Assembly: GCA_013002265.1 (NCBI GenBank)
Contig: JABDKK010000197.1
Coordinates: 1-13,577 of the forward strand
Source of the DNA: Candidatus Nitrosopumilus sp.
Lineage (GTDB): Archaea > Thermoproteota > Nitrososphaeria > Nitrososphaerales > Nitrosopumilaceae
Length of the DNA stretch: 13,577 bases
Reading direction: 5' to 3'
The notes under the pieces were generated by a model that saw only the letters and a list, made by a program, of their open reading frames with translations, was not told the origin of the DNA and did no database searches. Positions 5,146 through 11,925 of this stretch are shown piece after piece (positions within the stretch are counted from its first letter, which is position 1; the number at the start of each line of letters is the position of its first letter). The position numbers and the translations under genes were made by a program.

Positions 5146-6696
5146 TTATTCAGTAGCTATTTTGATATATTCTCCAGGATTTTTCCCCATCCCTTGGGGC
5201 AAATTTGTAATGCCGCCATTCAAGCTTTGAGTGATAATTCCTTTACTTGCCAATACTTGTGCCGTCATAAGCGATGTGTTTCCTGCCATACATACTAGCA
5301 ATGATTTGCCTTTAGAACCATTGAGTTCCTTGTTTAGATCTTCTGGAATTTGTTGTGTTGATAGTAATTCGTTGATGGTTCTTGCCTTTGGAACTGAAAT
5401 TTTAGACTTGTCAACACCTAATGATTTTGCAATAATTTCTATTCCCTCTTCTTTGGGAGTATATTGTGTATGCACCCAAATTATTCTATCATACTCATCT
5501 ACTGATGAAACTGCTTCTTCTAAGGAAACATTCATTGGAAGTTTGTTTTTTGATATTTGCTCAAAATTCTTTCTGTATTTTTCAATTCCATCGGCAACCA
5601 TTATGACAAATTTTTTATAATTTCCTGAACTTGCCATCTTCAATGTAGAAAATAATTCAAGAGCAGTGCTCTCTCCAATATCATGACCTTTATCTACAAA
5701 GAACTTCAAGAGGAATTTGGCCTTTTCATAGTCTTCTTCATGTTCAGCAGCAAATGTCTCAGGCTTGTATAATGTCAATCCTGCCGCCTTTGCTTTTGTT
5801 CTAATTCCTGCAACATCTTGACCTGGGTTTGGAAAAACAACATGAATTGATTTTTTATTGTAATTTTTAGCAATGTACTGGCTCAAACCTCCTGAGGTTC
5901 CGCCAGTTCCAAATGAACACACTATCTGATAATCTTCCAAAGAGTCTCCATTTTCATGCAGTTGCTGATCAATTTCAGGAGCTGTTACGGTTCTGTGAAT
6001 TTCCAAATTCAATTCATTATCGTATTGTTTTGGACAGAATAAATCATAAATTTCTGCCAGACATCTTGCTAAATTAATTATATCTTGTTTGGCTAATAAT
6101 ATCTCAATCTCTTGAATATTTTTATCAAAAATTTCAGGATCAAAGCCAAGCTCCAATAATTGTGATCTGATATTTGCTGCGGTAGCTTTTGCAGCTAACT
6201 CATCTGCTTTGCTTTCCATTCCTGGTGCAGGACAAATATCCATATCTAAATCCATAATTCGAATATTTTCATTTCTTAATTCTTTGAATACTCCTTCTTG
6301 TAATTTTCTTGATACAAGTGCAACAACATTAACTCCAATCTTTGATAATAGTCCCAGTGCTATTCCAAAATTACCAGAAGTAGCTTCGATTACTGTTTGA
6401 TTTCCTTTTAATTTTCCAGAAGATATTGCTTCATGAATTATGTGTGAAGCTGCTCTAACTTTGATTGAGCCACTAAGCAATGTTGAATCAAACTTTCCAT
6501 AAACTTTCAGATCTTTTGCATCTAAATCCACTTTGTAAACACTTCTGGCACATTCAATGAAATCTTCTGTCAGATCAACTAGTGGTGTTGAATTAACAAT
6601 CTTTGTATCTTCTAGATGTGGGATTTTACACCATATTTCTTGTTCAAATTTTTCTAAAAGAACATTATCTACTTCATTTCTTTGGGTTTCACTCAA
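5146..6696 (-). CDS. PLP-dependent synthase (cysteine synthase-like) fused to a rhodanese domain
   Basis: The 516-residue protein has two domains. Residues 1 to about 385 are a fold-type II PLP enzyme like cysteine or threonine synthases: the Schiff-base lysine is K79 in SGSIKVRA, the substrate loop is ATSGNFG (105-111) and the phosphate loop is GTGGTSGG (263-270). The last two lie about 158 residues apart, against roughly 100 in CysK, which points to a helical insertion around 150-230. Residues 390-516 are a rhodanese-like domain with the active-site loop C469-MAGNTS and the closing LNGGI motif, expected to carry persulfide sulfur. The fusion suggests sulfur is handed from one domain to the other. 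Start: TTG 6696; no in-frame ATG lies nearby. The amino acid made is unknown. Confidence 0.85.
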   Translation of the reverse strand: MSETQRNEVDNVLLEKFEQEIWCKIPHLEDTKIVNSTPLVDLTEDFIECARSVYKVDLDAKDLKVYGKFDSTLLSGSIKVRAASHIIHEAISSGKLKGNQTVIEATSGNFGIALGLLSKIGVNVVALVSRKLQEGVFKELRNENIRIMDLDMDICPAPGMESKADELAAKATAANIRSQLLELGFDPEIFDKNIQEIEILLAKQDIINLARCLAEIYDLFCPKQYDNELNLEIHRTVTAPEIDQQLHENGDSLEDYQIVCSFGTGGTSGGLSQYIAKNYNKKSIHVVFPNPGQDVAGIRTKAKAAGLTLYKPETFAAEHEEDYEKAKFLLKFFVDKGHDIGESTALELFSTLKMASSGNYKKFVIMVADGIEKYRKNFEQISKNKLPMNVSLEEAVSSVDEYDRIIWVHTQYTPKEEGIEIIAKSLGVDKSKISVPKARTINELLSTQQIPEDLNKELNGSKGKSLLVCMAGNTSLMTAQVLASKGIITQSLNGGITNLPQGMGKNPGEYIKIATE

Positions 6697-6706
6697 TTTT
6701 ACTCAT
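6689..6706 (-). promoter_or_regulatory. Candidate leader mini-ORF (MSKIE) overlapping the TTG start
   Basis: ATG at 6706 opens five codons and stops at TGA (6691-6689). The stop lies just inside the PLP-rhodanese gene, whose TTG start (6696-6694) is in another frame. The TATA-like box at 6731-6738 predicts a transcript starting at or very near this ATG. It resembles the arrangement before the RAM-domain gene at 1318. Translation is not shown. Confidence 0.33.
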
Positions 6707-6730
6707 CTAAGGTTGCATCATTTGTAATCT

Positions 6731-6738
6731 CATATAAA
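6731..6738 (-). promoter_or_regulatory. TATA box of the PLP-rhodanese/ASCH operon
   Basis: Read on the - strand this is TTTATATG, 24 nt before the mini-ORF ATG at 6706 and 34 nt before the TTG at 6696. The spacing places the transcript start at the ATG rather than at the gene's own start. Confidence 0.55.
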
Positions 6739-6777
6739 ATATTTCATAGGAAAAATAGTATGAGTTAATTTTTTGAT

Positions 6778-8340
6778 TTAAGCACCCAAAATACTGATTA
6801 CTTTGCTTGGGATATCTTTTAGTCTACTTACAGCCATAGTTTTTTCGTATCCTAAATGCCTAAGATTGCTAGCAATGGTCGTAGCCCTTACTGTATTTGG
6901 GCCTAATCCTAGGGCTACCATCTTAATCCCAAGTCCTTTTAGAGATTTAATCATATTTCTTACCGCATCAGGATCTGATGGCTCTCCATCAGTTAACGTC
7001 AAAAAAGTATCTGGTCTTTTTGATTGCAACGTTGGAAACATTTTATCGTACACTTCGGCTAATGGGGTTGAGCCATTTGCAACTATCTGTGTTAATCGTT
7101 TTGCTGTGATGTTATTCCACTTCACATTATCAGGCTTTATAGACCAACACACAACTGTTCTGTTTTCAGTACTAAAAGCATATACTGCAAATTTTACTTT
7201 AAGATAAGACAAAACCTCACATAGGGCAAGAGTAGCTTTTTTGTATTCAATTGCATCTGATGCAATACTAGATGAGTGATCTAACAGAATCACAATTTTT
7301 GTTTTAATGGATTTTTTAACATCTGTAAAAAATGGTTCATTACCTTCAATGTAGTTTTCTTCATCAAATTCTTCTCCAGATCTTAGGTGTTGCTCTTTCC
7401 ATCCAGTTTTCCATTCTTTAAACTTGACCTTTAATCCATTGATCAAGTTCATATCATAGATTGTGGTTTCATCTACATTTTTTGTTGATGGGATTTGTAT
7501 TCCAATTGCTTCAGGAGTTAATCCTTTATTCTCTGTTTTTTTATTTTCGTCTAGTAACACTTTGTACTCGCCATAAACGTTATCTCCTCTTAAAACAGCT
7601 GAAGGATCAACTACACCAAAATCCCCCTCTTTGTTTTTGGCAATAATTTTTAGAACCTTTAGCAATTCTTCTTCAGAAAGTGCCATTCCTGCTTTCATAA
7701 AAGGCAAAGACACGGGAATGGTTAGAAGTGAATCAATATCCAAAATTTTTATAATTTGGCTAACATTTTTTTCGAGCCACTCAGTATCGTGATTCTCATT
7801 AATAGCTTTCTTTACAATTTTTTTGGCAAAAGTGCTTGCCTCTTTAATTTTCTCAAAATGACTTGATTGTATTTCACCTTTAATGGCTCCAAACATAAAA
7901 TACTGATAAAATGCTTCTACAATTCTTGCTTTGCCATAAACTGTGTGTAGTTGAGGCCTTTCTACAAGCATATATGCGTAATTAAAGATAATTTCATCAG
8001 TCATTCCCTTCCAAATCTTTCTGCCAAGATCCTCTATTCTTGATGTCTCAATTGTGTTTAGAATAAATCCGAATGCATGATCATTGCTAAGAATTTTGTT
8101 GCAATATTTAATTCTCATTGCTTCATACCATAATGAAGTTCTTAACTGTCGATATTTTTGAAAATCGTTTCCAATCCTTTTTTCTAGTGGTGTTAAAATT
8201 ACCTTGTTTTCATTTAGTCTAGTTTTTGTTTCAACCTTATCTGAAATCTCAACTATCATATTATCTCTCTCAGACCATCTTCTTACAAGAAAAGTAGCAA
8301 TTTCTACTAAAGATTCATTTTGAAGTTGAATTGCTTGCAT
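6778..8340 (-). CDS. VWA-domain protein, partner of a MoxR-type ATPase
   Basis: The 520-residue protein has a long helical N-terminal part (about 1-340) and a C-terminal von Willebrand A domain. The metal-binding MIDAS residues are all visible: D354-x-S356-x-S358 in LLDHSSSIA, T425 in NGSTPL and D451 in LTDGEPSD. The architecture recalls CbbO, NorD and CobT-like proteins, which work with a MoxR/CbbQ ATPase to insert metals or activate enzymes. ATG 8340 directly follows the TAG of the ATPase gene, so the two are almost certainly made together. The target enzyme is unknown; no metalloenzyme gene lies next to it. Confidence 0.87.
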   Translation of the reverse strand: MQAIQLQNESLVEIATFLVRRWSERDNMIVEISDKVETKTRLNENKVILTPLEKRIGNDFQKYRQLRTSLWYEAMRIKYCNKILSNDHAFGFILNTIETSRIEDLGRKIWKGMTDEIIFNYAYMLVERPQLHTVYGKARIVEAFYQYFMFGAIKGEIQSSHFEKIKEASTFAKKIVKKAINENHDTEWLEKNVSQIIKILDIDSLLTIPVSLPFMKAGMALSEEELLKVLKIIAKNKEGDFGVVDPSAVLRGDNVYGEYKVLLDENKKTENKGLTPEAIGIQIPSTKNVDETTIYDMNLINGLKVKFKEWKTGWKEQHLRSGEEFDEENYIEGNEPFFTDVKKSIKTKIVILLDHSSSIASDAIEYKKATLALCEVLSYLKVKFAVYAFSTENRTVVCWSIKPDNVKWNNITAKRLTQIVANGSTPLAEVYDKMFPTLQSKRPDTFLTLTDGEPSDPDAVRNMIKSLKGLGIKMVALGLGPNTVRATTIASNLRHLGYEKTMAVSRLKDIPSKVISILGA

Positions 8341-9135
8341 CTAATTACCAAACATGGATGTAATGATGTCACTAACTTTTTGATATTCGATATTTCCCCA
8401 TTGCGTGTAAACATTTCCAAAAACATAATTTGCTGCTTCTTTTGGCGACATTCCCTTTTCGACGAGTTTTCCATATGCAATTGTTTCCCTCAAACTAGGC
8501 GAATAAAATAATTCTTCTACAGCTGCTGCTTGTCTTAAGGTATTTGCTAATTTTATAGCTTGAATTAATTCAGAGTCGTTTACTCCTGAAACATGTTTTT
8601 TAATAATTTCTAACTCGATATTTTCTGGTGGATATTCTAATCTAATTCGTACAGGAAATCTGCTTAGAATTTGTGGGGGAAGTTCTTTTGTTCCGCTATG
8701 TGTTAATGGATTGATTGTAGCAATTACAAACCAATTTTGATTTGCTCTTACTACTTCACCTGTTGACTCCTTTAACATAATTTGTCGTCGATCATCTAAT
8801 GCCTCATCTAATCTCAATAAGACATCTGCTTCAGCTGAGTTTATCTCATCTAGGTAAAGCAAGTCTCCCTGCCTCATTGATTTAATCAAAATTCCTTCAT
8901 CAAAACTCACGGTTCCATCCGTTAGAGTTTTTGTGCCTACGAGATGGCTTTCTCTTGTTCTTAAACTAAAATTTATAGAATCTAAATTAGCATTCATGCT
9001 TTTTGCAAAATCTCTAACAAGAGATGTTTTTCCGGTCCCTTTTGGACCAATAATTAATACAAAAAGACCTGCTTCATAGGCCTTTTTCAAAATTTGAATT
9101 GAATTATTCCAATCTAGATACTGCGCTTTTTCCAA
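8341..9135 (-). CDS. MoxR/CbbQ-type AAA+ ATPase
   Basis: The 264-residue AAA+ protein has Walker A GPKGTGKTS (30-38), Walker B LLYLDE (92-97), sensor 1 in IATINP (N142) and an arginine-finger candidate in LSRF (R159). The sequence RESHLVG after the first strand and the short length fit the MoxR/CbbQ/NorQ group, which remodels a partner enzyme together with a VWA protein. The start is TTG 9135: an in-frame TGA lies upstream and no other start is present. The ATG at 9150 is in another frame and stops after 14 codons. A TATA-like box ends 24 nt before the TTG. The stop TAG is directly followed by the ATG of the VWA gene. Confidence 0.88.
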   Translation of the reverse strand: MEKAQYLDWNNSIQILKKAYEAGLFVLIIGPKGTGKTSLVRDFAKSMNANLDSINFSLRTRESHLVGTKTLTDGTVSFDEGILIKSMRQGDLLYLDEINSAEADVLLRLDEALDDRRQIMLKESTGEVVRANQNWFVIATINPLTHSGTKELPPQILSRFPVRIRLEYPPENIELEIIKKHVSGVNDSELIQAIKLANTLRQAAAVEELFYSPSLRETIAYGKLVEKGMSPKEAANYVFGNVYTQWGNIEYQKVSDIITSMFGN

Positions 9136-9159
9136 AGTACGTTTCCATTGATTTCCTCA

Positions 9160-9167
9160 ATATTTAA
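9160..9167 (-). promoter_or_regulatory. TATA-like box of the MoxR-VWA operon
   Basis: On the - strand this is TTAAATAT, 24 nt before the TTG start at 9135, in the 40-nt gap after the reductase gene. It allows independent transcription, though read-through from the reductase is also possible. Confidence 0.45.
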
Positions 9168-9175
9168 TATTAGAT

Positions 9176-10633
9176 CTATTTATCAAATGCTTCAACTTTT
9201 GCAAAAGCCTCATCGAGTCTTTTATGCAATATTTTGTTCCATTCATCAAATCCTGAAGGATCTTTTGGATAATTATTGTAATGTTCTACTAACCATTGAT
9301 TTTGTTTTGAAGTATATCTTAGTCCATCTGCAACTGTTTTATTCATTGCACCTCTAATTATCATTCCAATCTTACCCAATCCAGAAAAGTCTGGATGCTC
9401 ACCCTTACTAATCGATTCAACATCAAGATTTCCCAAAAAGTGTTTCATTCCATAACTGATTTGCTCATTGCTCATTTGCTGAACTAGTCTTCTAAATAAT
9501 TCAAGACCTGCAGTTTTGTAACCATACTCTTTGATAAAATCTAAATTATATTGCCAAAGACCAGCTTCTGAAACATCATTTGCCTCAATAGCTTGTGCTA
9601 CATTATTTCCAATAATTGTTCCTGCAATTAACGCAGGACCAATCCCTCCTGCATCAATTGGTTTTGGCATCCAAGCTGAATCTCCAACTAACATATATCC
9701 GCCAGATACCATACAATCATTTTGCCTTCTTACAGATACCTGAAAAATCCCTGAATTGTTATTGATGTCTTCAGGATCTTCTGAAAGTCTAGGATTCTTA
9801 ATTACGGTATTTCTATTAAGATATTCTTTCATTAAACTTTCTACATTGTCTTTTTTACCTAATCTTTTGTTTCTTCTCTCTAAAAGTGATTTTTCTACTC
9901 CCAAACCTATGTTGACTTTGTTATCTGCTTTAGGAAAAACCCAACCGTATCCGCCAGGAGCTATGTCTTGGTCCAAATGAATTATACAATAATCAGGATC
10001 AAATTCTGAACGATCTTTTTCCCCTTGATCAAAATACATGATGTATCTGCCAGTTGATTCCAAGTCTCTTCGATCTATTCTTTTTTCAACCTTAGTTGAG
10101 TTTTGGAGACTGTTTCTGAGCATGGATGTAACTCCAGTTGCATCAATTACAATTTTTGATGTTTTCTTAAAAGGTTGTTTTGTTTTGTTATCTATTCCCT
10201 GAACTCCAACTGCTTGTTGTCCTTCATAAATTAAACTTGTTAGATTGATTTCATATTCAAATTCAATTCCCATTTTTCTACATCTTTCATTTTGAATTTC
10301 AGGTAGCTTTTGACGATTGAGCATATAGCCTGCACCATCAAACGGAATTGCAGTTTCTTTGTCTGGCGAAAATGCCATCACTCCTTTAACGTCATGCTCA
10401 ATTTCAGGTCTTGTCCATTCAACTTTGATTCTTTTTGACATAAAATCAACTGCTTCTTTGGAACATGCGTCTCCACATACCCAACCTGCCATTGATTTTC
10501 TACCTGGTAAAAATTCTGTATTTCTATCAACAACTAGAATTTTCAGATTTTGATTTGAATAGTGAGATATAGCTTGTGCTGTAATAGTACCTGCAAGTCC
10601 TCCGCCTGCAATTATAACATCATAGTCTGCCAC
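9176..10633 (-). CDS. Geranylgeranyl reductase family flavoprotein
   Basis: FAD enzyme expected to saturate the isoprenoid chains of archaeal ether lipids at the membrane. The 485 residues begin with a Rossmann motif DVIIAGGGLAG (5-15), then VVDRN, the motif PFDGAGYMLNR (97-107), DATG (164-167), the family signature PGGYGWVFPK (226-235) and the second FAD contact GDSAWMPKPIDAGGIGPA (317-334). C53 and C57 in VCGDAC lie where relatives have a cysteine motif near the flavin. The family is certain; isoprenoid quinone or other polyprenyl substrates remain possible. The start is GTG 10633, and a TATA box 21 nt upstream predicts a leaderless mRNA starting on that GTG. Confidence 0.9.
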   Translation of the reverse strand: MADYDVIIAGGGLAGTITAQAISHYSNQNLKILVVDRNTEFLPGRKSMAGWVCGDACSKEAVDFMSKRIKVEWTRPEIEHDVKGVMAFSPDKETAIPFDGAGYMLNRQKLPEIQNERCRKMGIEFEYEINLTSLIYEGQQAVGVQGIDNKTKQPFKKTSKIVIDATGVTSMLRNSLQNSTKVEKRIDRRDLESTGRYIMYFDQGEKDRSEFDPDYCIIHLDQDIAPGGYGWVFPKADNKVNIGLGVEKSLLERRNKRLGKKDNVESLMKEYLNRNTVIKNPRLSEDPEDINNNSGIFQVSVRRQNDCMVSGGYMLVGDSAWMPKPIDAGGIGPALIAGTIIGNNVAQAIEANDVSEAGLWQYNLDFIKEYGYKTAGLELFRRLVQQMSNEQISYGMKHFLGNLDVESISKGEHPDFSGLGKIGMIIRGAMNKTVADGLRYTSKQNQWLVEHYNNYPKDPSGFDEWNKILHKRLDEAFAKVEAFDK

Positions 10634-10654
10634 GCTATGGGGTTCGTCTATCCG

Positions 10655-10662
10655 TATTTAAA
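10655..10662 (-). promoter_or_regulatory. TATA box of the geranylgeranyl reductase
   Basis: On the - strand this is TTTAAATA, ending 21 nt before the GTG at 10633. It supports both the GTG start and a leaderless transcript, and separates the reductase from the translation cluster upstream. Confidence 0.6.
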
Positions 10663-10719
10663 ATAATACCATAAAGTAAATTGTAAAATTATCTGAATAT
10701 TTTATTGATTTAATGAATT

Positions 10720-10800
10720 ATGGGGTCGGTTCGTCGCGGCGTCTTCATGGTATGCACTCAGACTGGAGCGGCTGTTATTTCCTCATTCCCAAATGGTATT
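10720..10800. ncRNA. GC-rich intergenic island, candidate small RNA
   Basis: In the 188-nt gap between two - strand genes, bases 10721-10800 are about 52% G+C by hand count, and 10721-10770 about 62%, against roughly 30% nearby. GC-rich islands in AT-rich archaeal intergenic DNA are often RNA genes. On the - strand the order of C/D-guide boxes can be traced: C-like ATGAGGA (10786-10780), D' CTGA (10761-10758), C'-like ATGAAGA (10748-10742) and D-like CCGA (10729-10726), with GGG and CCC flanking as a short closing stem. Three boxes differ from consensus by one base, so this is a weak case. The + strand has three open frames here (35-44 residues), which are the alternative reading. No tRNA fold was found. 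Confidence 0.35.
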
Positions 10801-10821
10801 GTTCTCTTATTCCTATTTAAT

Positions 10822-11247
10822 CTAGTTGGCAATTTGAAAAATTTCTGTAAATGATTTAATGGTATTTTTTTTGTTGTAAATAGGAATGTGAATTTTTATC
10901 TTGATTGTATCTTTTTCTCTGATTACTAGATTTCCATTGATTAATTCTTGTTTGTCCAATCTCATATGAAATCTTGAATCTACTGTCCTTTCTTCAATTT
11001 CATCAATTAATTGATTTATTTGTTCATCTGATAACAGCTCAAGAAGTTTTTTCATGAATTTTTTGGCTTCTTTTTTCATAATTTTTGCTTTTAGAATTGT
11101 AATGGGATTATCAAAATATCCTGTAGTTTCCTTAATCTCAAAATCTTCTTCTTTTAATTCAAACAACTCAAATGATCTGAAAATCTTTGAAATATCTTCT
11201 GTCGCATGAGCAATTACATCAATAGAAATCTCTAGCTTATCAGTCAT
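10822..11247 (-). CDS. RNA-binding protein, predicted exosome-associated (COG1325-like)
   Basis: The 141-residue protein matches the small archaeal family listed as predicted exosome subunit or RNA-binding domain. It has the opening SIDVIAHATED, then ETTGYFDNPITILKAKI around 40-56, LLELLSDEQINQLIDEIEER, and RLDKQELINGNLVIREKDTIKIKIHIPI (95-122), where an arginine and lysine pattern (R-x-D-K-Q) is typical. The role in the family is inferred from genome context and is not well tested. ATG 11247 follows the rps3ae stop by 26 nt, so it is in that operon. The same position next to eS1 is common in archaea, which supports the call. Confidence 0.75.
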   Translation of the reverse strand: MTDKLEISIDVIAHATEDISKIFRSFELFELKEEDFEIKETTGYFDNPITILKAKIMKKEAKKFMKKLLELLSDEQINQLIDEIEERTVDSRFHMRLDKQELINGNLVIREKDTIKIKIHIPIYNKKNTIKSFTEIFQIAN

Positions 11248-11273
11248 AATGAAAATTAGGTGATTTTAGATGT

Positions 11274-11885
11274 TTATGCTTTAAGCAATACTGTTTCTTT
11301 TTCAGCGGTTCTAATGAGTTTGACTTTCTCAAGACCAACATGTCTAACTCTAATTACTTTCTTAAATGCAGCCATGATGTCTGAATTAATCTTACTATAA
11401 CAAGTAGCTTGTACAAATTGCTCTATTGTCATATCTGGAACTGTCTTGTTGATAACATCTCTTGCAATTAATCTCAAGGCATGTTTCCTAGATGTGTTTA
11501 GTTGTCTATGAGTAAGTGCAATCACTTTAATTCTGAAAATATATCCGTCTTTAGTTTTGATATCTATTATAAAATTAATTTTTGATGAACCCCTTCTCAC
11601 CAAACTTCGTAGAAATTCTTTTGAATACTCAAACCTCTTGAACATGGTTGTTGCCTTGTCTCCTTCAACATTGTTTATTTGAAAATAGATTTTGTATTGG
11701 TGCTGTGAAGGATCTCCTTTCAGAATATCATATAGAGTAACTTCCAAAACTCTTCCTACTGCATTTTCATCATCAGTAATAGGCACATAGGCAATTGGAA
11801 CATTGTTAAATGAATCTGGAGCATTAACTGTAACCCAGCGTTTTTCTCTCCACTTGTCCTTTACTCTACCTTTTCTACGGGCCAA
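11274..11885 (-). CDS. rps3ae: 30S ribosomal protein eS1 (S3Ae)
   Basis: Small-subunit ribosomal protein shared by archaea and eukaryotes. The 203 residues begin with MARRKGRVKDKWREKRWVTVNAP, and the family stretches GRVLEVTLYDILKGDPSQHQYKIYFQI and RRGSSKINFIIDIKTKDGYIFRIKVIALTHRQLNTSRKHALR are plain. The start is TTG 11885, because two TAA stops stand directly before it and the protein begins exactly at the usual eS1 N-terminus. A TATA box ends 22 nt upstream, so the mRNA is predicted to start at this TTG. The COG1325 gene follows in the same direction. Confidence 0.96.
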   Translation of the reverse strand: MARRKGRVKDKWREKRWVTVNAPDSFNNVPIAYVPITDDENAVGRVLEVTLYDILKGDPSQHQYKIYFQINNVEGDKATTMFKRFEYSKEFLRSLVRRGSSKINFIIDIKTKDGYIFRIKVIALTHRQLNTSRKHALRLIARDVINKTVPDMTIEQFVQATCYSKINSDIMAAFKKVIRVRHVGLEKVKLIRTAEKETVLLKA

Positions 11886-11907
11886 TTATTATCGACCTTT
11901 GAATCCA

Positions 11908-11915
11908 AAATATAA
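11908..11915 (-). promoter_or_regulatory. TATA box of rps3ae
   Basis: Read on the - strand this is TTATATTT, 22 nt before the TTG at 11885 in the short gap after serS. It indicates a separate start for rps3ae, probably leaderless on a TTG codon. AAAGGT in the same gap would lie upstream of such a transcript start and could only act as a ribosome site in read-through mRNA from serS. Confidence 0.6.
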
Positions 11916-11925
11916 GGGTATGTCA

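Noticed and set aside
9109..9150. Alternative ATG start for the MoxR gene at 9150.
   Set aside because: This ATG is in a different frame and reaches a stop after 14 codons; the Walker A frame starts at TTG 9135.
10720..10800. A tRNA gene in the GC-rich island.
   Set aside because: GGTTCG is present, but no T-arm, acceptor pairing or anticodon arm can be built around it on either strand.
10713..10854. Overlapping + strand ORFs of 35 and 44 residues (ATG 10713 and ATG 10720).
   Set aside because: All three + frames are open here because GC-rich DNA has few stops, none has a clear promoter with good spacing, and the longer one runs into the opposite gene. Kept only as an alternative for the GC island.
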